From positions 186,001-250,000 of the forward strand of contig NZ_FOBG01000003.1 of NCBI RefSeq assembly GCF_900109645.1: DNA of 64,000 bases, in the 5' to 3' direction. The notes beneath the pieces are model-generated. The model worked only from the letters and a program-made list of their open reading frames with translations. It ran no database searches and was not told the DNA's origin. Position 1 is the first letter of the stretch. Each line of letters starts with the position of its first letter. The position numbers were made by a program, and so were the translations under genes. This document shows positions 10,566 to 19,600 of this stretch, one piece after another. Source of the stretch: Duganella sp. CF402. GTDB taxonomy: Bacteria; Pseudomonadota; Gammaproteobacteria; Burkholderiales; Burkholderiaceae_D.

Positions 10566-10958
10566 ATGAACAGCAACGCAAAAAAAGTAGTCTTCGCGGC
10601 CGTGATCTTCCTGCTGGCAATTGCCGCCTGGCAGTCGGTGTTCGGCGACGGCATGTCGGTCAATATCGATGGCGATGAATTCGACGGCCCGCTGGGCGCG
10701 GTGCTGGGCGTGATGTTCGGCGGCATGGGCATGCTGATTGCCGGCGTGGTGATGGTGGGCGTGGCGATCTTCCTGTGTGTGCTGTTCGCCAGCCTCGGCA
10801 TCCTGGCCGTGTTTGGCGCGGCACTGGTGGCGGTGGTGGTCGCGGCGGCGGTATCGCCCCTGCTGCTGCCGCTGCTGATCCCGATCGGCCTGTACTGGTT
10901 GCTGTTCGTGCGCCCTCGCAAGCAACGCCAGCAAGCCGCCCTCGAACAGCCGGTTTAA
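10566..10958 (+). CDS. Small integral membrane protein
   Basis: A 130-residue protein made mostly of hydrophobic segments: one near the N terminus (about residues 8-24) and two to three more between about 42 and 115 (MLIAGVVMVGVAIFLCVLFA and following), ending in a basic tail (VRPRKQRQQ). Residues 28-40 form a short acidic loop (SVNIDGDEFDGP). No known family is recognised; it would sit in the inner membrane. It is tail to tail with the large GGDEF gene, whose stop is four bases away. A G-rich stretch just before the ATG may serve as ribosome-binding site. Confidence 0.72.
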   Translation: MNSNAKKVVFAAVIFLLAIAAWQSVFGDGMSVNIDGDEFDGPLGAVLGVMFGGMGMLIAGVVMVGVAIFLCVLFASLGILAVFGAALVAVVVAAAVSPLLLPLLIPIGLYWLLFVRPRKQRQQAALEQPV

Positions 10959-10962
10959 GCTT

Positions 10963-13900
10963 TCAACCGGAAGCGGCCGGGACCTGAAGCCCCGGCCGAT
11001 CCGCCTCGACATCCATCAGCTCCACCCGGTTGCGCCCGCCGCGCTTGGCGCAATACAAAGCCTGGTCGGCGCGAATCAAGGCCGGATTACCGCCCGGCGC
11101 CATCCCTCCCATTGCTGCGATCCCGATGCTGACCGTGATATCCAGCGTGTGGCCGTCGTCAAGCCGCATCGGCGTCTGCGCCACCCGCTGCCGCAGGCGC
11201 TCGCCAAACACCGCCGCCGCATCGAGATCGGTGCCCGGCAGCAGGATGGCAAATTCCTCGCCGCCGATGCGGCCCAGCATGTCGATCTTGCGCTGGCTCT
11301 CGCGCATCAGGTCGGCCAGCTGGCGCAGCACGGCGTCGCCGGCTGCGTGGCCATGCTCGTCGTTGATGCGCTTGAAGTGATCGATATCGAGCAGCAGCAC
11401 CGCCGCGCAGGCGCCGATATCGCGTTGCAAGCGCCCCTCCTCTTCCTGCAGCCGCCCCATGAACTCGCGCCGGTTCGGCAGGCCGGTGAGGAAATCGGTG
11501 GTGGCCAGCACGCGCAGCTCGTCGTCCATGCGGCGCCGTTCGGTGATGTCGAGCGTCGAGACGATCACGAAGTCCAGGCTATGGGTATGCCCCGGCATCA
11601 CCAACAGCGTCAGTTCATTCAGGCGCGCCACGCCGTCCAGCCGCTCGAAGCTGCCCTCGCAGGCGAAGAAGTGCCGGCCCTGCGCCAGCGCGGTGACGGC
11701 GCGGGCAAAATTGGGCATGGCGGCGGCGTCGAAATTTTGCGCCAGCGTCAGGCGCGCCAGGTCCTTGCGGCCGGGCGGCGCGGCCACCTGCTCCAGCGCG
11801 GCCGCGTTCACGTCGGTGATGCGTACCAGCGACGCCAGCCGCCGCAGCTGGCTCGGATTGGCTTGCAGGTAAGCCTCCAGGTCGTCCACGCCGGACGATG
11901 CCAGCTCGGCCAGCGCGCCGCGCAGCGCCGACCAGTCCTGCTCCCACAAGGCTACCGGCGCATGGTCGTACAGGCTGCGGAAGCGAGCCTCGCCGGCGCG
12001 CAGCGCCACCGCCGCCTGCGCCTGTTCGATGGCGATCCCGGCCAGCCGCGCGCCCTGCTCGATCAGCGCGATATTCGCCAGACTCGGCAAGCGCGCGTCG
12101 CGATGGTAGATCGCGAACGTGCCCAGCACCGCGCCGCTGGTGCTGACGATAGGATCGGACCAGCACGACCCCAGGCCGGCCTGCAAGGCCAGGTCGCGGT
12201 ATTCGACCCAGGCCGGCGCGCTGCGGATGTCATCCACGATCACGCGGCTGCGCGTGAGGATGGCCTGGCCGCAGGCGCCGGCGCCGCTGTGGATGGACTG
12301 GCCATGCACCGCCGCGTTGAAGAAGGCCGGCAGGCTGGGCGCCGCGCCCACCAGCAAACGCTCGCCGCTCTCGTCGACCAGCAGGATCGAGCACAGCATG
12401 TCCTCGTTATCGGCCTCCACGCCCAGCACCACGCTTTCGAGGATGGTTTGCAGCGGCGCGCCGGTGGCCAGCAATTCCAGCACGTGGCGGCGGGTCTGCT
12501 CGCGCTGCTCGATGCGGGTGCGCTCGGTGATGTCGCGGAACGACCAGATGCGCGCCGGCTCGCTGCCCAGGTGCAGGCCGCGCGTGGTCTTCTCGATCAC
12601 GCGGCCATCCTTCAGGTGCAGCACCTCGTGCTGCTCTTCCAGCGGCGAGCCGCGCTGTACGCCGGGCAGCGTCAGTTGCGCCGGCTCATCCAGCCGCAGG
12701 CCGCATTCGGGATGACACAGCTGGGCGCACATATGCGTCATCAGCACCGCGCCGTCGGTCTGCCAGTCCAGCTGTTCCGGCACATTCCACAACTCGCGGA
12801 AGCGGCGGTTGGAATTGAGCACCGTGCCGCGCAGATTGTCGACCAGGATACCGTCGATGGTGGAGTCCAGGATGCTGCGCAACATGGCCTGGCTGCGCTG
12901 CGCGCTGTCGGCCAGCACCATCAGCGTGGCCTGGCCTTCCTTGAGTTCCTCCGCCAGCGCGCTGCTGTGCGCCTGCCCTTCACGCGCACGCACGCGGCCA
13001 CGCGCCAGCAGCCAAGTGAGCCACGCCAGCAACACGCTGATGACGGCGCCGAAGCCGGCGATCTGCTGCGCCTTGTCGCTGCGCGCCGATGAGGGCGCAG
13101 GCAGCATCGAAATACGCAGCGTCCAGCGATGGTTGGCGATGCTGATTTGCTGGCGCGTGCTGCGCGCCAGCTTGCTGGCGTTGGGCGCGCTGTCGTACAT
13201 CAGCGCGTCCGGCGCGATCTCATCGCCGTCGTAGATTTCCACATCCAGCACGGCGGCGCGCGGGCCGCCCAATCCCGCCATCAGGTCGCCGATGCGGAAC
13301 GGCGCGTACACCCAGCCGTTGATGGCGGCGCGCCGCTGCGCCAGCGTAGCGACCGGCTGCGGATGGTTATACACGGGCAGCATCACCAGGAAGCCGGATT
13401 GTTCCCGCACCCCGGTTTCCTGCACCAGCCGGATCTTGGCGCTCATGGTCGGCAGGCCGGAATCGCGCGCCTGCTCCAGCGCGGTGCGGCGGTGCAGCTC
13501 GGCCGCCGTGTCGAAGCCGAACGCGCGGCGATTGTTTTCGGTGAAGGGTTCGAGGTAGACAATCGGCGCGTGCCACGGCAGTTCAGCCGCCGGGAACACA
13601 CGGTACGCGGGAAAGCCGCCGCGCCGCACGATGGCCTCATGTTCTTCCAGCTGGTGCTGGCCGACAAACTGGATGTAGCCGACGCCGTGGATGCCAGGGA
13701 AATGGTGATTCAGGTCCTGGCCGTTGATATAGATCGCGAATTCACTGCGGTCGACATGGTCGGAGCTGGCGAACAAGCCCTGCACGCCGTACAGCGCCTG
13801 CACGTAGGTCTGCATGCGCTGGTCCAGGTTGTTGACCAGTTCGCGCACGCGGCCGTCGAAGTCGGCCTGGGCCTCCTGCTCCGCGTCGGCGGCGGCGCTT

Positions 13901-14016
13901 TGCCACAGCAGCGCCGTCACACCCAGGCAGCCGGTCAGCACCAGAGCCGGCAGGATCCCCGGTGTGAGCAGATCCTGCAGCAAGCGGCGCAGCCGTGCCT
14001 GGGTGTCGGTGGGCAT
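10963..14016 (-). CDS. CHASE-PAS-GAF-PAS-GGDEF diguanylate cyclase
   Basis: A 1017-residue membrane-bound diguanylate cyclase making c-di-GMP from two GTP. Order: membrane helix (about residues 20-42), periplasmic CHASE domain (about 75-285), second helix (about 325-342), coiled coil, PAS (about 375-490), GAF (about 510-655), PAS-like region (about 675-830), then GGDEF. The active-site motif GGEEF is at 918-922, and the product-inhibition I-site RxxD (RKID) lies five residues before it, so the enzyme looks active and feedback-controlled. No EAL domain follows. The ATG comes directly after the queC stop, with its GAGG site inside queC, so the two are translationally coupled. The CHASE domain should sense an extracellular small molecule. 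Confidence 0.93.
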   Translation of the reverse strand: MPTDTQARLRRLLQDLLTPGILPALVLTGCLGVTALLWQSAAADAEQEAQADFDGRVRELVNNLDQRMQTYVQALYGVQGLFASSDHVDRSEFAIYINGQDLNHHFPGIHGVGYIQFVGQHQLEEHEAIVRRGGFPAYRVFPAAELPWHAPIVYLEPFTENNRRAFGFDTAAELHRRTALEQARDSGLPTMSAKIRLVQETGVREQSGFLVMLPVYNHPQPVATLAQRRAAINGWVYAPFRIGDLMAGLGGPRAAVLDVEIYDGDEIAPDALMYDSAPNASKLARSTRQQISIANHRWTLRISMLPAPSSARSDKAQQIAGFGAVISVLLAWLTWLLARGRVRAREGQAHSSALAEELKEGQATLMVLADSAQRSQAMLRSILDSTIDGILVDNLRGTVLNSNRRFRELWNVPEQLDWQTDGAVLMTHMCAQLCHPECGLRLDEPAQLTLPGVQRGSPLEEQHEVLHLKDGRVIEKTTRGLHLGSEPARIWSFRDITERTRIEQREQTRRHVLELLATGAPLQTILESVVLGVEADNEDMLCSILLVDESGERLLVGAAPSLPAFFNAAVHGQSIHSGAGACGQAILTRSRVIVDDIRSAPAWVEYRDLALQAGLGSCWSDPIVSTSGAVLGTFAIYHRDARLPSLANIALIEQGARLAGIAIEQAQAAVALRAGEARFRSLYDHAPVALWEQDWSALRGALAELASSGVDDLEAYLQANPSQLRRLASLVRITDVNAAALEQVAAPPGRKDLARLTLAQNFDAAAMPNFARAVTALAQGRHFFACEGSFERLDGVARLNELTLLVMPGHTHSLDFVIVSTLDITERRRMDDELRVLATTDFLTGLPNRREFMGRLQEEEGRLQRDIGACAAVLLLDIDHFKRINDEHGHAAGDAVLRQLADLMRESQRKIDMLGRIGGEEFAILLPGTDLDAAAVFGERLRQRVAQTPMRLDDGHTLDITVSIGIAAMGGMAPGGNPALIRADQALYCAKRGGRNRVELMDVEADRPGLQVPAASG

Positions 14017-14724
14017 TTACACCTCGGTGCCCACGAACTGGTGATAGCCGCGCGCCCGCAACGCACACGCCGGGCAGGTGCCGCAGCCATAACCCCAGTC
14101 GTGCAGCGCGCCGCGCTCGCCGAGATAGCAGGTGTGGGTGCCGTCGCGGATCAGGTCCACCAGGCGCTGGCCGCCCAGTTCCTGCGCCAGTTCCCAGGTC
14201 TGCTTTTTATCGCGCCACATCAGCGGCGTTTCCAGCTTGATGCGGGTGTCCATGCCGAGGTTCAGCGCAACCTGCAGCGCTTTCATGGTGTCGTCGCGGC
14301 AGTCCGGATAGCCGGAGAAATCGGTCTCGCACATGCCGCCCACCAGCACCGTCAGGCCACGACGGTAAGCGACGGTGGCGGCCACGGTCATGAACAGCAG
14401 GTTGCGGCCGGGGACGAAGGTATTCGGCAGGCCGTTGGCCTGGGTTTCGATGGCGATATCGTGGGTCATCGCGGTTTGCGAAATGGCCGAGATCAGCGAC
14501 AGGTCGATCATGTGGTCTTCGCCCAGCTTGGCGGCCCAGTCACTCGATTGCTCGCGCAGGCTTTGCAGCAGTTTCGGGCGCACGGTCAGTTCGACCGCGT
14601 GGCGCTGGCCGTAATCGAAGCCGATGGTTTCGACACGCGCGTAATGTTTCAACGCCCAGGCGAGGCAAGTGGTGGAGTCTTGACCTCCGCTAAACAGGAC
14701 CAGGGCGGAATCGGTAGGCAGCAT
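14017..14724 (-). CDS. queC: 7-cyano-7-deazaguanine synthase QueC
   Basis: A 235-residue PP-loop ATPase converting 7-carboxy-7-deazaguanine to preQ0, on the queuosine tRNA-modification pathway. The PP-loop is near the N terminus (LFSGGQDSTTCLAWAL), and the C-terminal zinc site has the family's four cysteines (CYLGERG...GCGTCPAC). The ATG at 14724 follows a GGAAAG site; the ORF start at 14745 does not. No other queuosine gene (queD, queE, queF) is adjacent. Instead the gene is coupled to a diguanylate cyclase. It is divergent from tamA with about 90 bases between. Confidence 0.95.
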   Translation of the reverse strand: MLPTDSALVLFSGGQDSTTCLAWALKHYARVETIGFDYGQRHAVELTVRPKLLQSLREQSSDWAAKLGEDHMIDLSLISAISQTAMTHDIAIETQANGLPNTFVPGRNLLFMTVAATVAYRRGLTVLVGGMCETDFSGYPDCRDDTMKALQVALNLGMDTRIKLETPLMWRDKKQTWELAQELGGQRLVDLIRDGTHTCYLGERGALHDWGYGCGTCPACALRARGYHQFVGTEV

Positions 14725-14814
14725 AGTTCTTTCCAGATGAAGCAATATTATTAGTACGCCATCTTTCTGGGCGATCCGGTAACATACTCCCTAGCGTACA
14801 CCTTATGGAGTCTC

Positions 14815-16644
14815 ATGTTACCGGCATCGCCAGCAAAAAAACGGGCAGGATCACGAATTTTGGCACAAGTTGTGGCAAAAGTATCCGGCGGCCTTGCTGC
14901 GGCCTTGCTGGCCGCGTCGGCGCAAGCGGCGGAAGGGCTTAAGTACGAGGTCCGCATCGACGCGCCGGGCGAGGTGCGCGAACTGCTCGAACATAACCTG
15001 GACCTGGTGCGCTTTCGCGGCAACGACCGCATCGACCGCGAACAGCTGCAACGGCTGGTGCGGGTGGCGCCGGAGCAAATCCGCACGCTGGTGGCGACCG
15101 ACGGCTACTACTCGCCGGTGGTGAGCGCGCGGCTGGACCGCGAGACCGGCGATCCGCTGGTGCTGGTGAAGGTGGAGCCGGGCGAGCCGGTGCGCGTGGG
15201 CGAGATCGATCTCGAACTGCAGGGCTTTGCCGCCAACCCGGAAGTGAACGCGATGAAGGACACGTGGACGCTGAAGAAAGGCCGCGTGTTCCGGCAGGAG
15301 GAATGGGAATCGGCCAAGCGCGCGCTTTTGCGTTCGGTGGTGCAGACGCGCTATCCGCGCGCGCAACTGGTGGACAGCCAGGCCACGGTGGATCCGGAGG
15401 CGCATCTGGCCAACCTGCACGTGGTGATCGAGAGCGGGCCGGAGATGCGTTTCGGCGAATTGCGCATAGAGGGATTGAAGCGCTACCCTGAGTCGGTGGT
15501 GCGCAATCTGAACCAGATCCATCCCGGCGACTACTACAGCGAGGCGGCACTGCAATCGTATCAATCGCGCTTGCAGGACACCGGCTATTTCGCCAGCGTG
15601 GAAGTAAGCGGCGACATGAGCGCCATCCTCAGCGAGCAGCTCGACGCCGCCGCGATGACGCCGGAGCAGAACGCGGCGGCGGCGATGGCGCCTTTGCCGC
15701 TGCTGGTGCGGGTGGTGGAGAACAAGCGCAAGAACGTCAGCGCCGGTGTCGGTTATTCGACCAACACCGGGAACCGAGCTTCGCTCACGTATGACGATTT
15801 GTCGGTGTTCGGCCTGCGCATGAAGAGCGCGCTGACGCTGGAAACCAAGAAGCAGACCGCCACCAGCAATTTCTACTTCCCGGTCACGCCGGAAGGCTAC
15901 AACGACAGCATCGGCGCCTCGTTTGAGCGCAGCGATATTTCGGGCGAGGTGACCAGCGTAGCCAGCGTGGCGGGCAAGCGCACCTGGGGCACGCCGCTGT
16001 TGGAGCGCAACCTGACGCTGGAACTGCTGACCGAGACCAAGACGGTGGGCGGCGTGCCGTCCAGCCAGAGCAAGAGTTTGCCGCTGACGTATGGCGTCAC
16101 GTGGCGCAAGCTGGATAACCTGCTGTTCCCGACCAAGGGCTATGCTTTGAACGCGCAGCTGGGCGGCGCGCTGCTGCCGATATTGACCGACGAAGCGTTT
16201 GTGCGCGGCTATCTGCGCGGTGTGGCGTATCTGCCGCTGGGTTCCAGTTCGAATGCGATCTTCCGCGCCGAAGCCGGGGCGCTGGCGTCGCGCGACAAGA
16301 GCGGCGTGCCGGCGGTGTATCTGTTCCGCGCGGGCGGCGACCAGTCGGTGCGCGGGTATGCGTATCAGGAGCTGGGTGTGCCGGTGAATGGCGCGACTAC
16401 CGGCGGGCGCTATCTGGCCACGGCCAGCGCGGAGTATCAGTACTGGTTCAAGCCGTCGTATGGCGCGGCGATTTTCTATGATGCGGGTAACGCCGGCGAT
16501 ACGGTGAGTGCGTTGCATCCGAAATCCGGCTACGGCATCGGCGCGCGCTGGAAGAGTCCTGTGGGGCCGATCAATGTCGACGTGGCGTATGGCCATGCGG
16601 TTCAAAAATATCGTTTGCACTTCTCGCTGGGATTCACGTTCTGA
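14815..16644 (+). CDS. tamA: TamA, Omp85-family translocation and assembly protein
   Basis: A 609-residue outer-membrane protein of the BamA/TamA family. It has an N-terminal export segment (GGLAAALLAASAQAAEG, about residues 24-40), about three POTRA domains (about 42-280), then a 16-strand-type barrel starting near SAGVGYSTNTGNRASL, with the family's lid-lock region near AGGDQSVRGYAYQE and a C-terminal Phe. With TamB it moves lipids or inserts some autotransporters and barrels. A GGAG site lies five bases before the ATG. The stop overlaps the tamB start by one base (TGATG), so the pair is coupled. Confidence 0.94.
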   Translation: MLPASPAKKRAGSRILAQVVAKVSGGLAAALLAASAQAAEGLKYEVRIDAPGEVRELLEHNLDLVRFRGNDRIDREQLQRLVRVAPEQIRTLVATDGYYSPVVSARLDRETGDPLVLVKVEPGEPVRVGEIDLELQGFAANPEVNAMKDTWTLKKGRVFRQEEWESAKRALLRSVVQTRYPRAQLVDSQATVDPEAHLANLHVVIESGPEMRFGELRIEGLKRYPESVVRNLNQIHPGDYYSEAALQSYQSRLQDTGYFASVEVSGDMSAILSEQLDAAAMTPEQNAAAAMAPLPLLVRVVENKRKNVSAGVGYSTNTGNRASLTYDDLSVFGLRMKSALTLETKKQTATSNFYFPVTPEGYNDSIGASFERSDISGEVTSVASVAGKRTWGTPLLERNLTLELLTETKTVGGVPSSQSKSLPLTYGVTWRKLDNLLFPTKGYALNAQLGGALLPILTDEAFVRGYLRGVAYLPLGSSSNAIFRAEAGALASRDKSGVPAVYLFRAGGDQSVRGYAYQELGVPVNGATTGGRYLATASAEYQYWFKPSYGAAIFYDAGNAGDTVSALHPKSGYGIGARWKSPVGPINVDVAYGHAVQKYRLHFSLGFTF

Positions 16645-19600
16645 TGACCGACCAAGATAAATCTCAGGAAACCGTTGTGCCGCGCCGCCGCTGGCCACGC
16701 CGCGTGGCGATAGGCTTTGCGGTGGTGGTGGCGTTGTTGTTTGGCGCATTCTGGCTGCTGGGGCGCGAGTCGACCTTGCAGCAGCTGGTGCAGCGGATTG
16801 CCAATGCCAGTGGCGGCACGATTGCGATCAGCGGCGTGAGCGGGTCGCTGTATCACCGCATGCATGTCGATAAGCTGGTTTACCGCGACAAAACGACGGT
16901 GCTGACGGCGGAGCAGATTGATATCAACTGGTCGCCGCTGCAGTATTTCTCGGAAGGGCTGACGATCAGCGAGCTGCATGCGCAAAGCCTGGTGGTGCAG
17001 AGCATTGGACCATCCGAGCCTTCGACCATGCCGTCGTCTCTGGCCTCGCCGATCAAGCTGAGGATTTCAGACGGGCGGCTCGACAAGCTGACCTTGAGCA
17101 GCGCCGGCGGCAGCGACGTGATCGAGCGCCTGCGCTTCAAGCTGGATGGCGACCGCACCGGATGGAGCGTGCAGGAAGCCTCGGCGCACACCGCGTTCGG
17201 CGACATCGCCGCCACGGCCGCCATCGGCGGCGCCAAGCCGTTCGCGCTGCAAGGCAAAGCGACACTGACCTACGGTGCCCCTGCCCCGGCGGCGGACGGC
17301 AAGCTCGCGGCGGGCAGCGGCGCAGCGGTGGGAGCGCGGCTCGCGGTGCAAGCCAGCGGCGACCTGGCGCTGCTGCGCTTGAAGGCGCAAGGCTCGGCCA
17401 ATGGCGCCAGCGGCGAGGCCCTGGTGGCGCTGGCGCCGTTCGAGACCATCATCCTGCGCTCGATCGATCTGACCGGCCGCGATCTCGATCCCGCCGGTTT
17501 CGACGCCGCCTGGCCGCAAGCGAAGTTCAGCCTCAAACTCTCCGCCGCCATCACCAAGGATCAAAAACTCTCCGGCCAGTTCGCCCTGCTCAACCAGGGC
17601 AAGGCCGCGCCACTGGACAGCGAAGGCCTGCCGCTGCAAACCTTCAGCGGCCGTCTCGATGGCACCCTCACCGCCTCCCTGCTGGACAACGTTTTACTGG
17701 ACCTCGGCCCGGCCGGCAAATTCTCCGGCGGCGGCAATATCCAGCGCAGCGGCCCGGAAGCCGGCATCGACCAAGCCACCTTCAAGCTGCACACCGACCG
17801 CATCGACCTGAAGAATCTCCACACCAGCATCAACAAAACCGCCATCGCCGGCGACATCACGCTGGCCAGCACGCCGAAGCAGCAAACATTGAGTGCAGCA
17901 TTGGCCGACAAGGGCCTGCGCCTCGACCTGCAAGCCACGCTGGCCGACGCGCTGCTGCAACTGCATCAAGCACGCCTGCAAGTAAAGAAAGGCAGCATCA
18001 GCGCCACCGGCCAGGCCAGTCTGAAAGACAAGCAGGCATTCACCGCCAAGCTGGCCGCCGATCATTTCGATCCATCGTCACTGGGCAGCGCTTATCCGAT
18101 CGCGGACCTGAATGCGGACGTCAACGCCAACGGCATGCTCGCACCGGCGTGGCAAGTGGCTGCGAGCTTCCAGATCAAGGCCAGCAAGTTGATGGGCCAG
18201 GCGCTGGCCGGCAACGGCAAGCTGAATGCGGACGCGAAGCACATCAGCGGCGTGGAGGCGCATCTGTCGCTGGCGCAGAATACGGCGGATGTCAGCGGCA
18301 GCTTCGGCGCGCCGGGCGAGCAGTTGCGCTGGAAGGTGGATGCACGCCAGCTGTCGGCAGTGAGCAGCGATTTGCTGGGCGCGATTGCCGCCAGCGGCGT
18401 GGTGACCGGCACGCTGGATGCGCCGCGCAGCAGTTTTGAAGCAGACGCGCGCGGCTTGGGCTTTGCATCGGCCAAGCGGCCGTCGGATAGTTTGATTCAT
18501 GTCGGCGGCGATGTGGTGGTGGTCAAGGGCACGCCGGAGCTGAAGATGAACGGCAGCCTGCAGCGCCTGAATCCCGCCAGCTTCGGCGCAGCGCAGGCAG
18601 GCGCCATCAACGCGACCTTCAGCGGCGATGCGCGACTGGCTGGGGACTGGCGCGCGGGCCTGAATCTGACATTGCAGCCATCGACGTTCGCCAACGCGCC
18701 GTTGTCGGGCTATGCGAAGCTGACGGCTGCCAAGGGCAGCATCAGCGACGCGGATGTGGACCTGCGGTTGGCGTCCAACAGCTTGCAGGCCAAGGGCGGC
18801 TTTGGCAGCGCGCTCGATAAGCTGGAATGGAAACTGGACGCGCCGCAGCTAGGTGCGCTCGGGCCGCAATTCGGCGGCGCGTTGCGTGCGAACGGCACCC
18901 TCTCTGGCACCAGCGCCCGCCCTGCCCTCGCGCTGACGCTCAACGGCAGCAACCTGCGCGCGCCCGGCCAGCAAGAGATAGGCACGATCAAAGGCAGCGC
19001 CACGCTCGGCAACACCATCGCGATGGCCGGCAGCAGCGCGGCGAGTGGCGCGGCGGCGGGCACGGTTCGCGGTGCGGGCGGCAGCACAGCGGCGGGCGCG
19101 GCGCAGCGCGGTTCGGCGGCGGACGTGATGGCCGACGTGCCGCTGGTCAGCGACATCGAGATCACACGCTACGTATCGCCGGCCATTGCGCTTGACCGCG
19201 TGCGCCTGCAGACCAGCGGCACGCGCTCCGCGCACATCATCCAGCTCAGCGCCGCCAATCCTGACTTCGACGCCGCGCTGCGCGTGAAGGGAAACTGGGC
19301 TGACGACACCTGGACCGGCGCCATCGACACCCTGCAAAACAAAGGCCGCTTCGCCCTCACCCTCGCCGCGCCAGCGCCGCTGAAACTCGCCGCCCCTGAA
19401 GACACCGGCGTAGCCGGCCTGCTCAAGCCCGACCAGATCGCGCTGGGTAGCACCGCCATCAACCTGCCCGCCGGCACCGTGCGCATCGACTACCTCGAAA
19501 AGAACGGCGCCACCTGGCGCAGCAAAGGCCAGGCCGCCGGCGTCCCGGTGAACTACCTGGCCCAACTCTCCGAAGCCTGGCGCGACAACGTCCGCAGCAC

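Noticed and set aside
11149..14754. Long plus-strand frames opposite the GGDEF gene and queC
   Set aside because: Shadow frames; the minus-strand proteins have complete domain sets and catalytic motifs.
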